Assembly: GCF_963169125.1 (NCBI RefSeq)
Contig: NC_084794.1
Coordinates: forward strand, 158,482,858-158,546,857
Origin: Humulus lupulus
Taxonomy: Eukaryota; Streptophyta; Magnoliopsida; Rosales; Cannabaceae
DNA length: 64,000 bases
Reading direction: 5' to 3'
This document shows positions 34,770-47,355 of this stretch, piece after piece. The notes beneath the pieces are model-generated. The model did no database searches, had not been told where the DNA came from, and saw nothing but the letters and a program-made list of their open reading frames with translations. The position numbers and the translations under genes were made by a program. Position 1 is the first letter of the stretch, and each line of letters begins with the position of its first letter.

Positions 34770-36863
34770 TGTAACGACCCAAAATCACTAATAAGGCTTA
34801 AGGGCCTTGATTAGAATGCCGGGAGGGCATAATTGGTTTATGTGTGAATTTATTAATTTGGTGCATGATTCTATAATAAGCATGCTTGTATGATTATATG
34901 AATGTAAATGCGATTATATGTTATATTTGTGAGAACCACATTATTATGTGGGTAAATCTGCAGCATGCGATTTGAGGCGATCCTAGGAGCCAGTTAGCGG
35001 GAAAGTCACAACGAGGCTTAATACTTGACTTGGGGCAAGTCAAGGGGTATTTCAGGTGTTGGATGGTTATTTAGGTTATCGGGTTATGGAAATAAATAAT
35101 TGGAGATATATTTGAGGTTAGGAAGCCTAGGTGGGAATACTGGGGAATTTTACCATTTTGCCCTTGGGGACGTTTCCGGCACCCCGAGCCCCGGGATTAA
35201 CTTAATTGCCTAAGAATAGACTAAGTAAAACACAGAATTCGGTGGAACATTAGGAACTGACCTTCTCTCCTCTTCTCTTTCTCTCTCAAAGGAAACCATT
35301 AGAACCTAAGGAAAATTCAGCTGGAAACTCTATGATTTGAGCTAGAGTCTTGAGGGATTAGCTCAGTTTTAGCTAAGGGATTCAACCAGGACTGAGGTAA
35401 GGATTGAATCACACTTTTTGTTGTTAAAAATTCGGTGGTTTTGATTGAGTTCTAAGAGGTTTTTGAGTTTTTAAATTGAAGACTGAGTTGAAGCTAGGAA
35501 CTTGGGAGTTAGCCAGAAATTTCTTAGAGAATTGATTCTGCAGTGAAGGTAAGCTCGAATTTATGATTTAATATTTGAATTATGATGTTTTCATGGCTAG
35601 TTTTAGTGTTCTTGAGCCTTTGGGTTTCAGAGATTGAAGTGGGATTTTGATGAGTTTTTAGGCTAGGTTTTCGCTGGATTATGTTGCTGGAATCATGTTA
35701 GAAGTTTTGAGATAATTGAGTTATGGAATAAGGATGGTTTTGGATGATTTTGATTGAGGTTTGAGAGTTAAAAATAGAGGTTTTTCTGCATTCTAAGGGG
35801 TCGGGCCGCGGCATGGGGCTTGTAGGGCCGCGGCATGGGGCTTGTAGGGCCGCGACCTGTGTCTGGTTCTGAGTGTGGTTGGGCTCTGTTTGGGGGCCAC
35901 GCCGCGACATGGGAGGCTTGAGCCACAACCCTTAAGGAAATTAGGGGTTTTTGGATTTTAAGCATGGGAATTTAACCTAGGTTGCTCGGGATTGAATCTA
36001 CTTCCGTGCTTGGTGGATTTCGATGTTCCGGACACTAGAACCTTATTTAGAAGCCCTTTTACAATTATTATGGTATCCCTTATCTTGGTTGTGACTAGGT
36101 TTAAGCTAGAGGCTCGGGAAACGAATTGTGCTCAAGAGGCATCTCATGTAACCAGTACATTTGGAAACTAAAGGTAAGAAAACTGCACCCGGTTGTGGAT
36201 TTATAATGGGACTAAGGGTTCCCTGACTGATATGCTTTATAGAGCATGGTATTATGCCATGTAAATAGTAGACAAACGGCCTAAGAGTGCCGGAGTTTAC
36301 ATTAGCACACAGGGCGCAGCTCGGCCACTGGTAGCTGAGGATAGCTTATTATGCACTGAGCTCGGTTTAAGCGGGCCGAAGTCAGTGGGGTAAACAGAGG
36401 GTGCGACCTAAGGTGTCGACCCTGATTATCATATGACTTGATTGTTATTATTGATTGGTGGATTTGTCATGCTGAATAGCTGAGTGTTAATCGGTTGAAT
36501 TATTGGTTGTATCTACGTGCTTTGTGATTAATGTAGATTGTTAAGTATATGATCATGATTAAAGGGGTATTAAATTGTTATCATTGTTTGTTATATAATA
36601 TGATGTTTTCTTGCTGGGCCTCTTGGCTCACGGGTGCTTCGCGGTGCAGATAAAGGCAAGGGAAAACTTGATCAACCTTGATTCAGAGAGCTTTGGGAGC
36701 AGAATGTACATGAACAGCTGCTCAGCCGTCACAGTTGAGGGGAGACAAGGATAGGAGAACCATAAACGTCTGTTTTGCCTTTAGAATGGCTAGTGGTTGT
36801 TTGTGCTCTGGAATTTTTGTGAACTGACTTTTAAACACTGTTTCTTTGGGATCCCATATGTAA

Positions 36864-38773
36864 TGTAACGACCCACTAATCTAGACTACTTGGACCATTA
36901 ACGAATCTATACATAAAACTTACATTTTTGCGGAAATACCATAATTTTATTGAAAACTTATGGAAACAAAGGTTACTTTCATAAAATAAGTAGGATATGG
37001 GTACCCATTGTCTTTAAAACAAAAATAACTTAAAAACTAAAAAGAGTTACATAGAAAATGCGGAAAATACATTTAAAACCATAAAAGCATAAACAAGACT
37101 ACATCCTCGAATCGAATAACGCTCGGCCCCTTGACTCCATTCACCATCGATACACATCCTCTAAGCGTCACGAATCTTTCCGCCTCTAAAGCTTATTTCC
37201 TGCACATAAACAGAAAGGAATGAGCCTAATGCCCAGCAAGGAAAATCTAACACATAGTCATAAACATAAACATAATTTCATAATAACGTAAAGACATATC
37301 ATAACACATAATTCACTTATTATAATGGCCATTATTACTTGGGGTCCCACAGACTAAACAAGCTTATGCCCATGAGATTAGTGGGGTCCTACCAGCTAAA
37401 TAGGCTTATGCCCACAATCTTTTTGGGGTCTTGTTAGTCAAATAGGGCATAAGCCCAAGCCTACAAACATACACAATCATAACATATTCATAACATATCA
37501 TAACATAACACATAAGATAACATAAACATAAACATATTGATTCTAGCCTATTTTCCTTACCAAAGTTACCGGGATAAAATGGACTGAGTTAGGACTTTTG
37601 GAACACTCCTAAAACCATAATGAACAAGAGTGAGTCTAAAGAAAGGAGATGAAATGAAAGAGAATAGGAAGACTAAACCATTAAAAGAAAATATGCTTAC
37701 CAACTTATATGCTTAAGAGCTTGGATTCCCTAACCAAAATAAGAATAAGGTTAGGGGATTGAGTAGAAGGTTTTGAGAAAGGAAATAACATAAAATACAG
37801 AAAGGAACTAGAGTTTTGGGTTTACCTCAAAGATTGCAAGATTGATCTAACCTCCACCGAAATACTATAGAACTCACTTCCCAAAGTGTTTGATAAGCTT
37901 ATGATGTTTAAGCTTATAGTTTTTCCCAAACCAAGTGTTTACACTCTCACACTCACTTAACACTAGCAGCTTCTGAACTTAGAGCAAATGGTGAAAAATG
38001 GCTGGGTACTAGGTCCTATTTATAGAGTTTGGGAATGAAAGTATCTTGATTTTACTTGAATAAAAATAATGGCTTTTTAGATGAAAATCATTTGAATAAT
38101 CGTTCAGCAGAGGCTGAAGACTCGTTCAAAAGATGCTGGACTGTTGAAGAAGTTTGAATGGCTGAAAGGAAAAGAATTCAAAAGTATTTGAATTCATGCT
38201 GGAGGAGGCGATATATCGCCCCCTGTAGGCGATATATCGCCTGGGCCAGTATGCCCGAGGCGACCGTGCATCGTTTCGTGTTTTCCGTATCTACGTGCTG
38301 CGACATATCGCCCCCTATAGCTGCGATATATCGGCACACGCTGAATATTTAAACACGAAATTACACATTTTTAGCTAAGTTTGAATGGAGTAAACAGCCT
38401 TGACTAAGCCTTCAACGTACTAAAAGCTGCTGACTGACCCTATAACATTCAAACTTTACTCCTTATTATATTTAATCCTCAAAAATCTTTAATCCTTAAT
38501 CACCATTCATAACATGTGCTTAAAATCCTATTGGTTGATATCTAAACCTTATAGTATAAAATATATAATCCTTAATATCAGTCACATTAATCAAACCTTA
38601 GGTTTAACTTAATATTCTTAAACTATAGATTAAACTTAGAAAATCTATAAGTACTACTATGAGTGTCCAAATAATTCCCGGTCTGAACCAAAAATCCACA
38701 GTAACAATGATAATACTAAACATACTATCATACTATTATCTATCTTAGCTAAGTAAAGTTCTTGGACTCTACA
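36864..38773 (+). mobile_element. 1.91-kb LTR-like element N inside F3 (TSD TGTAA)
   Basis: Starts TGTAACGACCCACTAATC and ends CTTGGACTCTACA. TGTAA is duplicated at 36859-36863 and 38774-38778. It is non-coding, with ATAACATAAACATA-rich parts and several GGGGTC..TTATGCCCA blocks (37335-37455). Orientation is uncertain, and it is probably another solo LTR. Confidence 0.75.
38207..38337. repeat. Cluster of ATATAT-centred palindromes in N
   Basis: The perfect 14-bp palindrome GGCGATATATCGCC occurs at 38207-38220 and 38228-38241. Two imperfect versions (GCGACATATCGCC and GCGATATATCGG) lie at about 38300 and 38323. Confidence 0.85.
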
Positions 38774-38943
38774 TGTAAAATGTTTAGTTATATGAAAAGT
38801 ATCTTTTGAGACCAAAACCTTTAAACCTTAGCGCATTAATGATTAAGCTAACACATTTTTCACTAAATGACTTGATTAGCAAGTCCTACACCTTTATAAG
38901 TACACAGTGTAGCGGTCTTTGCTATCCAGGGCATTACAACACA

Positions 38944-40345
38944 GGGGCAAATAGGATCATTTTGATAACCTTCTTTTAACAAATATTCACTAAGTTGATT
39001 GTAGCACATGCACCCAGATTGTTTTAGTCCATACAATGATCTTTGTAGTTTAATTGAGTACATTTCACGATGACTTGAATTATATGCATCAGTCATCTTG
39101 AATCCTTCAGGGACTCTCATGTAAATATCACTATCTAGTGATCCATATAAATAGGCGATGACTACATCCATTAAATGCATATCAAGATTTTCATGAACTA
39201 CCAGGCTAATCAAATATCTCAATGTAATTGCATCCACCACAGGAGAAGATGTCTCTTCATAATCAATAACTGGTCTTTGAGAAAAGCCTTGTGCTACAAG
39301 TTGTGCTTTGTATCTTACAACTTCATTTTTCTCATTTCTTTTTCACACAAACACCCATTTGTATCCAATAGGTTTAACACTTTCAGGTGTTTGGACTACA
39401 GGTCCAAATACTTTGTGTTTAGCAAGTGAATTCAATTATGATTAAATTACTTCTTTCCAATTTGGCCAATCTTTTCTATTTTGACACTCTTTAACAGATT
39501 TAGGTTCAAGATCCTCATTTTCATTTACAATTTCTAGCGCTACATTATAAGCAAAAATATTGTCGACAACTACTTCAAGTTGGTCCCATTCTTTTCCTGT
39601 ATTGACATAATTAATTGAGATCTCATTATTTTTAATATTTGCAGGTACCTGAATCTTTTCAAGAGATTTGTGATTGTTTATGTCAATATCTCCCTCGAAA
39701 TTATCAGCCTCTTCATTAGGACCATACTGATTATTTGCTCCTTTTCTTTTTCGAGGATTATTGTCTTTGGAACTGACTGGTCTACCACGCTTCAAGCGTG
39801 CTTTAGACTCATTAGCAGATCTTCCTTCTGGGACTTCAATTCGAATTGGAGCATTTTCAGTTGGAACATGTGATTTTGTAATTTTCTTTGGGTCAGTGAA
39901 TGCATCTCTGGTAATTAATTTGCAATATTTTGCAAATGAATTATTCTTTGAACTTCAAGTTCACATTGACTTGTACGAGGATCAAATTGAGATAATAATT
40001 GTGCATTCCATGTAACTTGTTTTTCCAGCTGTTTCTTTTCTCCCCCCTTGGAAAACTGTCTCATAAAAATGACAGTCATCAAAATGTGCTGTAAATATAT
40101 CTCTGGTCATAGGTTCAAGATATTTAATGATAGAAGGAGATTCGTAGCCAACATATACAACCAGACACCTTTGAGGACCCATCTTAGTTCATTGTGGTGG
40201 AGCAATTGGAACATACATTGCACAACCAAAAATTCTTAAATGAGAAATATTCGGCTCCTGACCATAAGCCAATTGTAGTGGGGAGAACTTATGATATGAT
40301 GTTGGCCTAATGCGCACAAGTGCCGCTGCATGTAAAATGTAGGAA
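38944..40345 (-). pseudogene. Copia (element 2) integrase end and reverse-transcriptase start, minus strand
   Basis: Minus-strand order from the right: the integrase C-terminus with RIRPTSYHKFSPLQLAYGQE and HLRIFGCAMYVPIAPPQ near 40180-40340; YVGYESPSIIKYLEP at 39982-40182; a linker with KRGRPVSSKDNNPRKRKG at 39442-39795; and reverse-transcriptase motifs VDAITLRYLISL, GSLDSDIYMRVPEGF and LQRSLYGLKQSG at 38944-39240. Stops and frameshifts are frequent. Together with 34313-34769 and 29066-29438 it forms one old Copia element cut into three pieces. Confidence 0.88.
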
Positions 40346-40373
40346 TGTCAAAATGACCCGGTCGAACAGGGCG
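40346..40373. other. Possible hAT-like terminus TAGGAATGTCAAAA
   Basis: Just beyond the Copia coding part lies TAGGAATGTCAAAATGACCC, of the kind seen at Ac/hAT ends. It continues after F4 into a GC-rich GGCGGG/CCCGCC region (42563-42700). The opposite terminus was not found, so this is tentative. Confidence 0.25.
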
Positions 40374-42562
40374 TGTAGCATCTCAAATTTGCTAATAGGG
40401 CTTAGGGCCTTGATTAGCGTGCCTGGAGGGCAATAAGTGATTTATTATTTAAATATGTGAATTTTATGAGTATGTGATTAGAATTGCATGTTTAGGTACA
40501 CCAAATATGCACATGGGCCCCATTTGGTTATTAGGGGCATATTTGTAATTTTAGTCGATTGAAGACATACATGCAATATTTGTGATTATTGTGATCTTTA
40601 CCACGTGCGAGTGGTGATATATTTGAGATGCACGATTTGAGATAGTCCTAGGGAGCGATTTAGCTAGGAAGTCACAACGGGACCCGAAACCCAACTTGGG
40701 GCAAGTCGAGGGGTATTCTGGGCATTATACATTTTATTGGGTTATCGAGTTATGAAAATAAATATTTAGAGATATATTTCAAGTTAGAATGTATAGGAGG
40801 GAATACCAGGAAAATTTACCATTTTGCCCTCGGGGACGTTTTTGGTACCCCAAGCCTTGGAGGTAACTTAAGTGGCTTGGGATAAGTAAGACAAACATAA
40901 GAAACATTGAGAAGTTTGGCATAAACTGACCCTCTCCCTATCACTTGGTGTTTCTCTCTCTTTGGAAGCTTGAAGGCTGAAGGAAGTTCTAGAGGAAATT
41001 GAGCTGGGAATTCATAAATCTAAGGCTTGAATTATGGGAGGAGGAAGCTTGGGAAATTGAAGAGCAAGTGTGGCCTGAATTCATCCTTGAGGTAAGAAGC
41101 CTAATATTAAATTAACTAAGTTTAAGCTGAGTTTTGTTAGAGTTGTAAGTTTATGCATGTAAGCTGAATGATGGATCACTCTTGGTTATCTAGATGAGTT
41201 TTTGGGATTAGTTTTGTTAGGTTTTGCTGTTTGGACCATTCTAGGATTACTGTAATGATTAAATTGAGTTGTGGGATTGATTTTGGGGTAAATTGGCTGG
41301 GTTTTGGTTGTGAAAAAGGGGGATTTTTCTAGGTTTGAAGGGTCGGGCTGCGGCATTGTTCTTGGTGAGCCGCGACCCTCTAGAGTAGAAAGGAGGCCAG
41401 GAAGAAGGGCGGGCCACGACGCCCTATTGGTTGGGCCGTGGCGTGCATAGGGAGAAAAGGGAGGCTGAGCCTCTAGTTGGGCGGGCTGTGGCATAGGGCC
41501 TTGGGGCCGCGACACTTAGTGGGGTTTTTGGACCCCAAGAAGGTTTTAGGCTCAGGAATCCAAAAGTTAAGGCTAGGGATGGATTTTATCACCCGGATTG
41601 ATAGAATTCAAGGTCCCGGAGACTAGAATTATAACCCAAAGTTATTTAATGGATTAGAACTTGATGGATGGATGTTGTTGATACGTTGTGACTAGGTTTT
41701 TAGCGAGGCTCGAACTAGAGGACTGTGCTCAAGATATCGGAGCTCGGGAAGCTTGGGACACAGGTAAGAAAACTGTAGTACCTGTAGAGTAGGGCGTAGC
41801 CCTATAGTTTGTATTGCAGGGCACGACCCTATGTGATTGTATTGCAGGGCGTAGCCCTATTAATTATGTTGTATTTGCTTAAGTATTTGTTAAGTTTATG
41901 CTATGTGTTGCATATCTGTAAATGTACGGCAAGGGCTGGGAACGACGAAGGCCGAGTACGGCAAGGGGTCGGGAGCAGCGTTAAGCACACAGAGTGCAAG
42001 TTGCCAGGTTGAGACCCCTATTGGATACCTGGGATATCCTCACGGTGTAAACTGTGAACCCAGGGCCTAGTAAAGCGCCTGGGACATGGCCGTTATGTGT
42101 TTAGCCTGTTGGCGGCTTTGTTATATGTTGATTGATAGTTGTGCATATGTTGATTTCTTGTGTGGAGTTTTCTTCCTGGGCTTCGGCTCACGAGTGCTCT
42201 ACGGTGCAGGTAAGGGCAAGGGAAAGATTGATCAACCATGAGTACGGAGAGCGTGAAGCGTCGTGCACATGTTCGGCCTACCTGGCTGCCACGACTAGGG
42301 GTATTTTCGGGAGATGATGTGTATTAAACCTAATTTTGTCGTCTAGTCGACTTTAATTATATTTTGAGTTGTAAATATTTCTAAATAGTATTTTGGGATC
42401 CCAAATGTATAACGCTTTATAATTTCAATGAATGATTACATTTTAAAATTATATGGCTTTTATTACAATTTAGCTACACTTTTAACCTAAAACCTCGATT
42501 AGCGAGTTAATTGAACGTTTTAAACTTACTTAGTTACGACTCTAAGGAGGTAGGGCATTAAA
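40374..42562 (+). mobile_element. F-family LTR-like element F4, complete (TSD GGGCG)
   Basis: 2189 bp, starting TGTAGCATCTCAAATTTGC and ending GGTAGGGCATTAAA (last bases decayed from CATTACA), flanked by GGGCG at 40369-40373 and 42563-42567. It shows the F layout in full: AAGTCACAACGGG near 40670, a TTTGCCCTCGGGGACG block near 40833, and CCTGGGCTTCGGCTCACGAG near 42175-42195. No coding sequence. Three GTAGGGCGTAGCCCTAT-type units lie near 41787-41862. Confidence 0.85.
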
Positions 42563-42567
42563 GGGCG

Positions 42568-43139
42568 GGTCGGAGCTCAAATTTGATGGGGGGATTCTGA
42601 TCCAGATTAAGTGGGTCGAAAGGCGGGGTGGGGCGGGGCGGTACCCTGATCCGATCCGGTACTAGTTATTGTGGGGCGGGTCATGACCCACCCCGATAGT
42701 TTTTTTTTTTTTAAAAAAAAACGTCTTTTTTTTAAATACCTTAAACAAGCAAAAGAAAATACTCTTCTTCATCTTCTTCAGTTCAACCGAATCATAGAAT
42801 CAGCCTCTGTCTGGCAAGTTCTCTCTCTCCCTTGGGTTCTCTCTCTTTTTCTCGTGGGTTCTCTCTCTCTCTCTCTCTCATTGGCTCTGTCTCTCCTAGG
42901 TTTTCTTATTTGGGGATTTATCAATTTCATAGCCATGGATTGATAACCCAGGTACAAGAAAGAAGACCAGTGAATGATAACGAAAGAACATTCTCTTAAC
43001 GAAAGAACAAGTCTGTATTTTTTTCTTCTTCTTCATTGCATGCCTTTTCTATGGTATTATCTATGTTGTTTATTTTGATGTTCTTATTTGGTTTTCCTTT
43101 TGGAGGTGTGAAAATGGCTTGGTGGGTCTGTTTTTTCAG
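42568..43139 (+). other. GC-rich and CT-rich stretch preceding the XTH fragment
   Basis: Begins with GGCGGGTCGG repeats and a GGGTCATGACCC palindrome near 42676, then a T/A run and CTCTCT tracts (42819-42880). It resembles a non-coding leader or intron. No gene is recognised. Confidence 0.4.
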
Positions 43140-43250
43140 GGTCTGGATTTGTGTCTCATGACCTCTACTTTCATGGGTATTTCAGTGCTTCCATTAAGTT
43201 ACCTGCTGATTATACTGTTGGAGTAGTTGTTGCCTTCTATGGATGTGAGT
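43140..43250 (+). pseudogene. Captured exon of a xyloglucan endotransglucosylase/hydrolase gene
   Basis: After a pyrimidine run and CAG (43137-43139) a short open segment encodes [20 protein letters not shown] followed by [15 protein letters not shown]. This is the N-terminal part of plant XTH proteins, which remodel cell-wall xyloglucan, most like the XTH27-30 group. The reading ends in a GTGAGT donor-like site and stop near 43247. The downstream catalytic DEIDFEFLG region does not follow within the next kilobase, so it is a solitary fragment and not a functional gene. Confidence 0.72.
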
Positions 43251-44300
43251 AATCTTTTTCTCTTATTACCTAATTTTAATCACTAATAATTAATACCCTT
43301 CTTTTCAAAAACAAAAAGTAAAGATAAAAAATTAGTCTTTTGGTCAATGATAAATGATATGTTGAAGATTAATCAGTTTCAAGATTTAGACTTTCCAGAT
43401 GGGTCTATGTTTCTATTGAGAATCTTCATGTGCAGTTGAAAAATATGATCGAATAAGCCTCATCTCTTGCTCATAGCCTTTTCTTTTATTATAATAGTAA
43501 AGTTTAACTTTTTTCAGCTTGGAAACAGATAGTAATGGCCTTGAAAGACATACGATTCCTAAGAGCGTAGTTGTTATAAAGACCATTAGACAATTATCAT
43601 TCATAGACTATTTAAATGGTGAAACATGAGATGATCAGTTATATTTGCAAGTAAGAGCAGCTCATTTAGGTCAGACATTTTACTGAATGACCTATATGTA
43701 TAATTACCTCCGTACGAGTACTTGGATCTGCATTATGTTTAATAAGATTAAGTTCTCTCTCCACTTGTGGCTCCCTAGAGATATCTTCCACTTGATAATA
43801 AAAATAAAAAAAGAGGCATCATATAACTGAATATCATATGTACAGATATACAGTTTGAGTTCCAAGGGATGAAGAAGTTTGAGCCTAATACCACAATTTT
43901 GTTTCGTATGAACTTGAACAAATAAATATTTATAAGCTCAGCACGCACCATAGTTCGCTTTGAATTATTATACTAAAGCTTCAGTGTTCAGTATAGTAAC
44001 ACCTCAAAGATTGAAACATCATTTTAAAAGTCTCAACTTACAATAATAACTTTGTGTGAAAAGCAACCAAAACTAGATTTCAGAAGAAAGCTTTTAGAGA
44101 CGAATCACAAAACAAAAAAAAAATGGCTTTTTTAAATAAATACAAAAGAGAGAAACAGAAACATGGATTGATGAGGAAATAATACAAAAGTTTAGGCTAA
44201 AAGAGAGAAACAGAAACGTGGATTGGCATGGAAACAGAGAAACTAACTGTGATATATGTATAAGATAATTTAGTCCTTGCTTATTCTCACACATTAGATC
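43251..44300. other. No feature recognised
   Basis: AT-rich sequence with no meaningful ORF and no recognised repeat. A near-repeat of AGAGAGAAACAGAAACRTGGATTG occurs at about 44148 and 44202. Confidence 0.4.
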
Positions 44301-44774
44301 TGTAAAACGCCCTAAACTAGTACTTGTAAAATTTTTACATGCTCATAACTTATAAAAAGAAAGTCATTTATTATATGAAAAATCCTAGTGGGGCCTTGCT
44401 AAAACATGCAAGTTGGGCCCAATAGTTTAAAATGAAAATAATAGTTTTCATGCAACGTTGTAAAAATAATTAAAGTTCAAGTCCCACTGATAAATTCTGA
44501 AAGTTAAAAAAAATAAACATAACACTATTCTTTAGAAAATAAAATTTTAAACTGATCATTTCTCCTCCATAGGATGCCCCCATACACACCCTGACGATAG
44601 AACTCTCCACATCACCACACGTGCCAAAGAGAAATCCTATTTGCTACCTGGAAGGGAAAGAAAGGGGGTGAGCTAAAAGCCCAGTAAGGAAGTACAATTA
44701 ACACACAAGTAAAACACAACAAAGCATATTCATATTCAAACATCATCATACATCATAAGCGTCATTATCGTAAC
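44301..44774. mobile_element. N-like LTR fragment
   Basis: Starts TGTAAAACGCCCTAAACTAG and includes an AAAAGCCCAGTAAGGAAG block near 44672, similar to AATGCCCAGCAAGGAAA of element N near 37230. It is then cut by F5. Boundaries are uncertain. Confidence 0.35.
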
Positions 44775-46600
44775 TGTAACGCCTTGGATAGCCGTTACAC
44801 TGTGTGATTATAAAGGTGCAAGACGTGCTAATCAAGTCATATAGTTGAAAACATGATCCTAAAGTCATAATTAGGCAAAGATTAAAAGGTTTTAGTCATA
44901 AATAGATAATTTTCATATAAAATGGTTGTTTAGCACATGGGATCCCAAAACAGGGTTTAAAAGACACGTTTACAAAAATTCCAGAAGTTGAAAATAACTC
45001 AGGCCACTCTAATGGAAAAAATACACATTTTAGGTTTCCGTCCCTGTACAAACCTTCGACCATGGCGACCGAGCAGCTGACAATGTACATCTCGCCCCTA
45101 GAGCTCTCAAACTCATGGTTGATCCAACATATCCTTGCCTTTACCTGCACCACGTAGCACTCGTGAGCCTAGGCTCAGCAAGAAAACATAATGTCGCAAC
45201 ACAATCAATACCAATAATCAAATACTTCACAAGCATGACCAAATAATCAACAATTCATAAAATTCACCTATTCAATGATAACAAACGACAAATTAACAAT
45301 TTGTCATCCAGATAATCAACATATCATATTCATCAGGTTAACAACATTAATCACATTCATAATCAACAGTTTATCACAACCATCAAATGATTCTCAGGGT
45401 CGGCGCCCTTAGGTTGCACCCTCTGCTTAACCCACTGTCTTCGACTCACTTAGGCCACCCCCAATGTTATAACCACTGACTCCGGCCATCTTAACCGAGC
45501 TCAGTGATTAATAAGCTGTCCTCAGCTACCAGTAGCTGAGCCGCGTCCTGTGCGTAAATATTGATTCCTACACTCTTAGGTCGTTTATCATATGTCCCCA
45601 TGGCATAATTCCACCTTAAGACATTATATACAAATAAAGGGAACTCTTAGTCCTAGTATAATCACATATCACAACCATACAGTAATGTATACAAATATAG
45701 GGAACACTTAGTCCCAACTTAGCCACCTAACCGGGTGCAATTTTCTTACCTTAGATTCTAATAGCTTTGGTTAGCGAAATTGACCTTCGAGCACGATCTC
45801 TTCCGAGCCCTAGCGTACACCTAGTCACAGCCACAAATTAGGATCATCACCAAACTTCAATTCCAAAACCTAGCCGCAGGACCAATCTCGAGCCCTCGGA
45901 ATGCCCTAATTCCACCAAACGGGGTGGTGGAATCAAACCTCGAGCCCCCAGGCAAAAACCCTGAGAAATAACTCAAAAACCCACCTAATAGGGTAGCGCT
46001 ACAACGCCCTAAGGAGGGCGCTACAACGCAACAACCAACACAACCCACTTTCTGGGTTTTTCCTTCAAACTTTCCCCGAGCCAAAGCTCTTCCAAACCAC
46101 TCCAAAACTTACCCAACCTCAAAATTGACCTTACAACCCACTATAACTCAACCAAGACAACCCATCAACATCAAAAGCTCAGCCAAAACATTATCAAACA
46201 TAGAAATCACTCTTGAGCCTAAGAACTCAAGAACACCATAGAAAACAAAAACCCAGAACTTCAATGTTAGAATTAGTTACCTTAGCTGGGTGAATTCGAC
46301 CCTAGGTTGTCTTAGATGCTCTTCCAAACTTGAGCTCCTCCAATCCCCAAGTTCAAGCCCTTAGTTTCAATCAATAACCCAAAATCAGAATTCAACCTAA
46401 CACACCCAAGAAAAATTCAGTTAAAACCCTTAATCCTTACCTTAATTAGCTGCTATTTCTAGTTAGCTTCTCAACCACCTCCAAGAATCAAAGCCCCCAA
46501 GACCTTGCTTAGCCTTTTCCCTGAGTTTCCAGCTCCAACAGCCACAAGAAATGGTGGAGAGATGGCCAACCGAATGGAGGAGGGAAGAGGTCTCTGTTTT
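44775..46600 (-). mobile_element. F-family LTR-like element F5, minus orientation, truncated
   Basis: On the plus strand it starts TGTAACGCCTTGGATAGCC. It shows TGGGATCCCAAAAC near 44938, the complement of the GGCTCACGAG signature near 45155-45185, and the CACCTAGTCACA block near 45815. Similarity to other F copies fades near 46600, before the expected GGGTCGTTACA end, so it is truncated. No coding sequence. Confidence 0.65.
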
Positions 46601-47355
46601 TAATCATTAGGCATAATTTCCAAATAGGCATAATTACACATAAAATCACTAAAAGAATAATGCAAATTATACCTATGTTACATGCATGGTTTTTAAATAA
46701 AAACATATGGTTGAATATCAGACATATTTTTTAACATAAAAGTGCATTTGCATGCGACATGCATACGTGGGAACGTTGTTAAAAAGTGACGTTAAAAACA
46801 ATAATTTTTACACGCTTATTTCTATCGTTTTGAAAATAATGATTTAATAACCTACTTTTCTTATCATTATTTATCTCTTTAAAATTACTAAGTTAACTAA
46901 ACCACTATAACATTATTTTTATTTCATAAAATAATTTATTTAGCCATTTAAAAATATACTAATTCCATTATTTATTTTTAAATTATAAAAAATAATAATA
47001 ATAAAGGCTAGATATTATGCAAAATACTTATAATTAGCATGTTTCCTTAGAAAATAACAATTTAATAAAATTACAAACTTGGTGTGAGAAAAATATAATT
47101 TTTTAGGTGTGGGAAAAATATATTTTACTTGTATTATTTTAAGACTTAATTTTAAGTAGATTAATTTCATAAGTGTAAATCCAATAATTATTTTTAAATC
47201 ATTAAACTAAACTTTCAACCACCATTTTATTTATTCAAATATCACAAGTGAATTAATCTCAACATTTTTTCTAAATTAAAACAAAGAAAAATCCTACCTA
47301 TTAAAATGAACACTCATGGTTACATTTAAAAATACAATTTTTATTATTGACATAA
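46601..47355. other. AT-rich stretch, nothing recognised
   Basis: Very AT-rich with short A/T runs. It may be the rest of the N-like fragment interrupted by F5. No ORF or clear repeat. Confidence 0.4.

Larger units (their letters stand above)
34770..38938 (+). mobile_element. F-family LTR-like element F3 (TSD ACACA), interrupted by N
   Basis: Starts TGTAACGACCCAAAATCAC and ends TATCCAGGGCATTACA, with ACACA at 34765-34769 and 38939-38943. Removal restores the Copia peptide ICPC/VFIKR. Without N it is about 2.25 kb. It carries the F signature TTGCTGGGCCTCTTGGCTCA near 36612-36632. No ORF. TG...CA ends with a 5-bp duplication fit a solo LTR; the heptamer similarity of the two ends (TGTAACG, complement of CATTACA) also looks like a short terminal inverted repeat. 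Confidence 0.85.

Noticed and set aside
34770..38938. F3 as a cut-and-paste DNA transposon because of TGTAACG/CATTACA ends
   Set aside because: The inverted similarity is only about seven bases, and 5-bp duplications with TG...CA ends fit solo LTRs better. Kept as an open alternative in the findings.
42671..42943. 90-codon ORF with Ser-Leu repeats
   Set aside because: It is translation of a CT microsatellite and a T-run.
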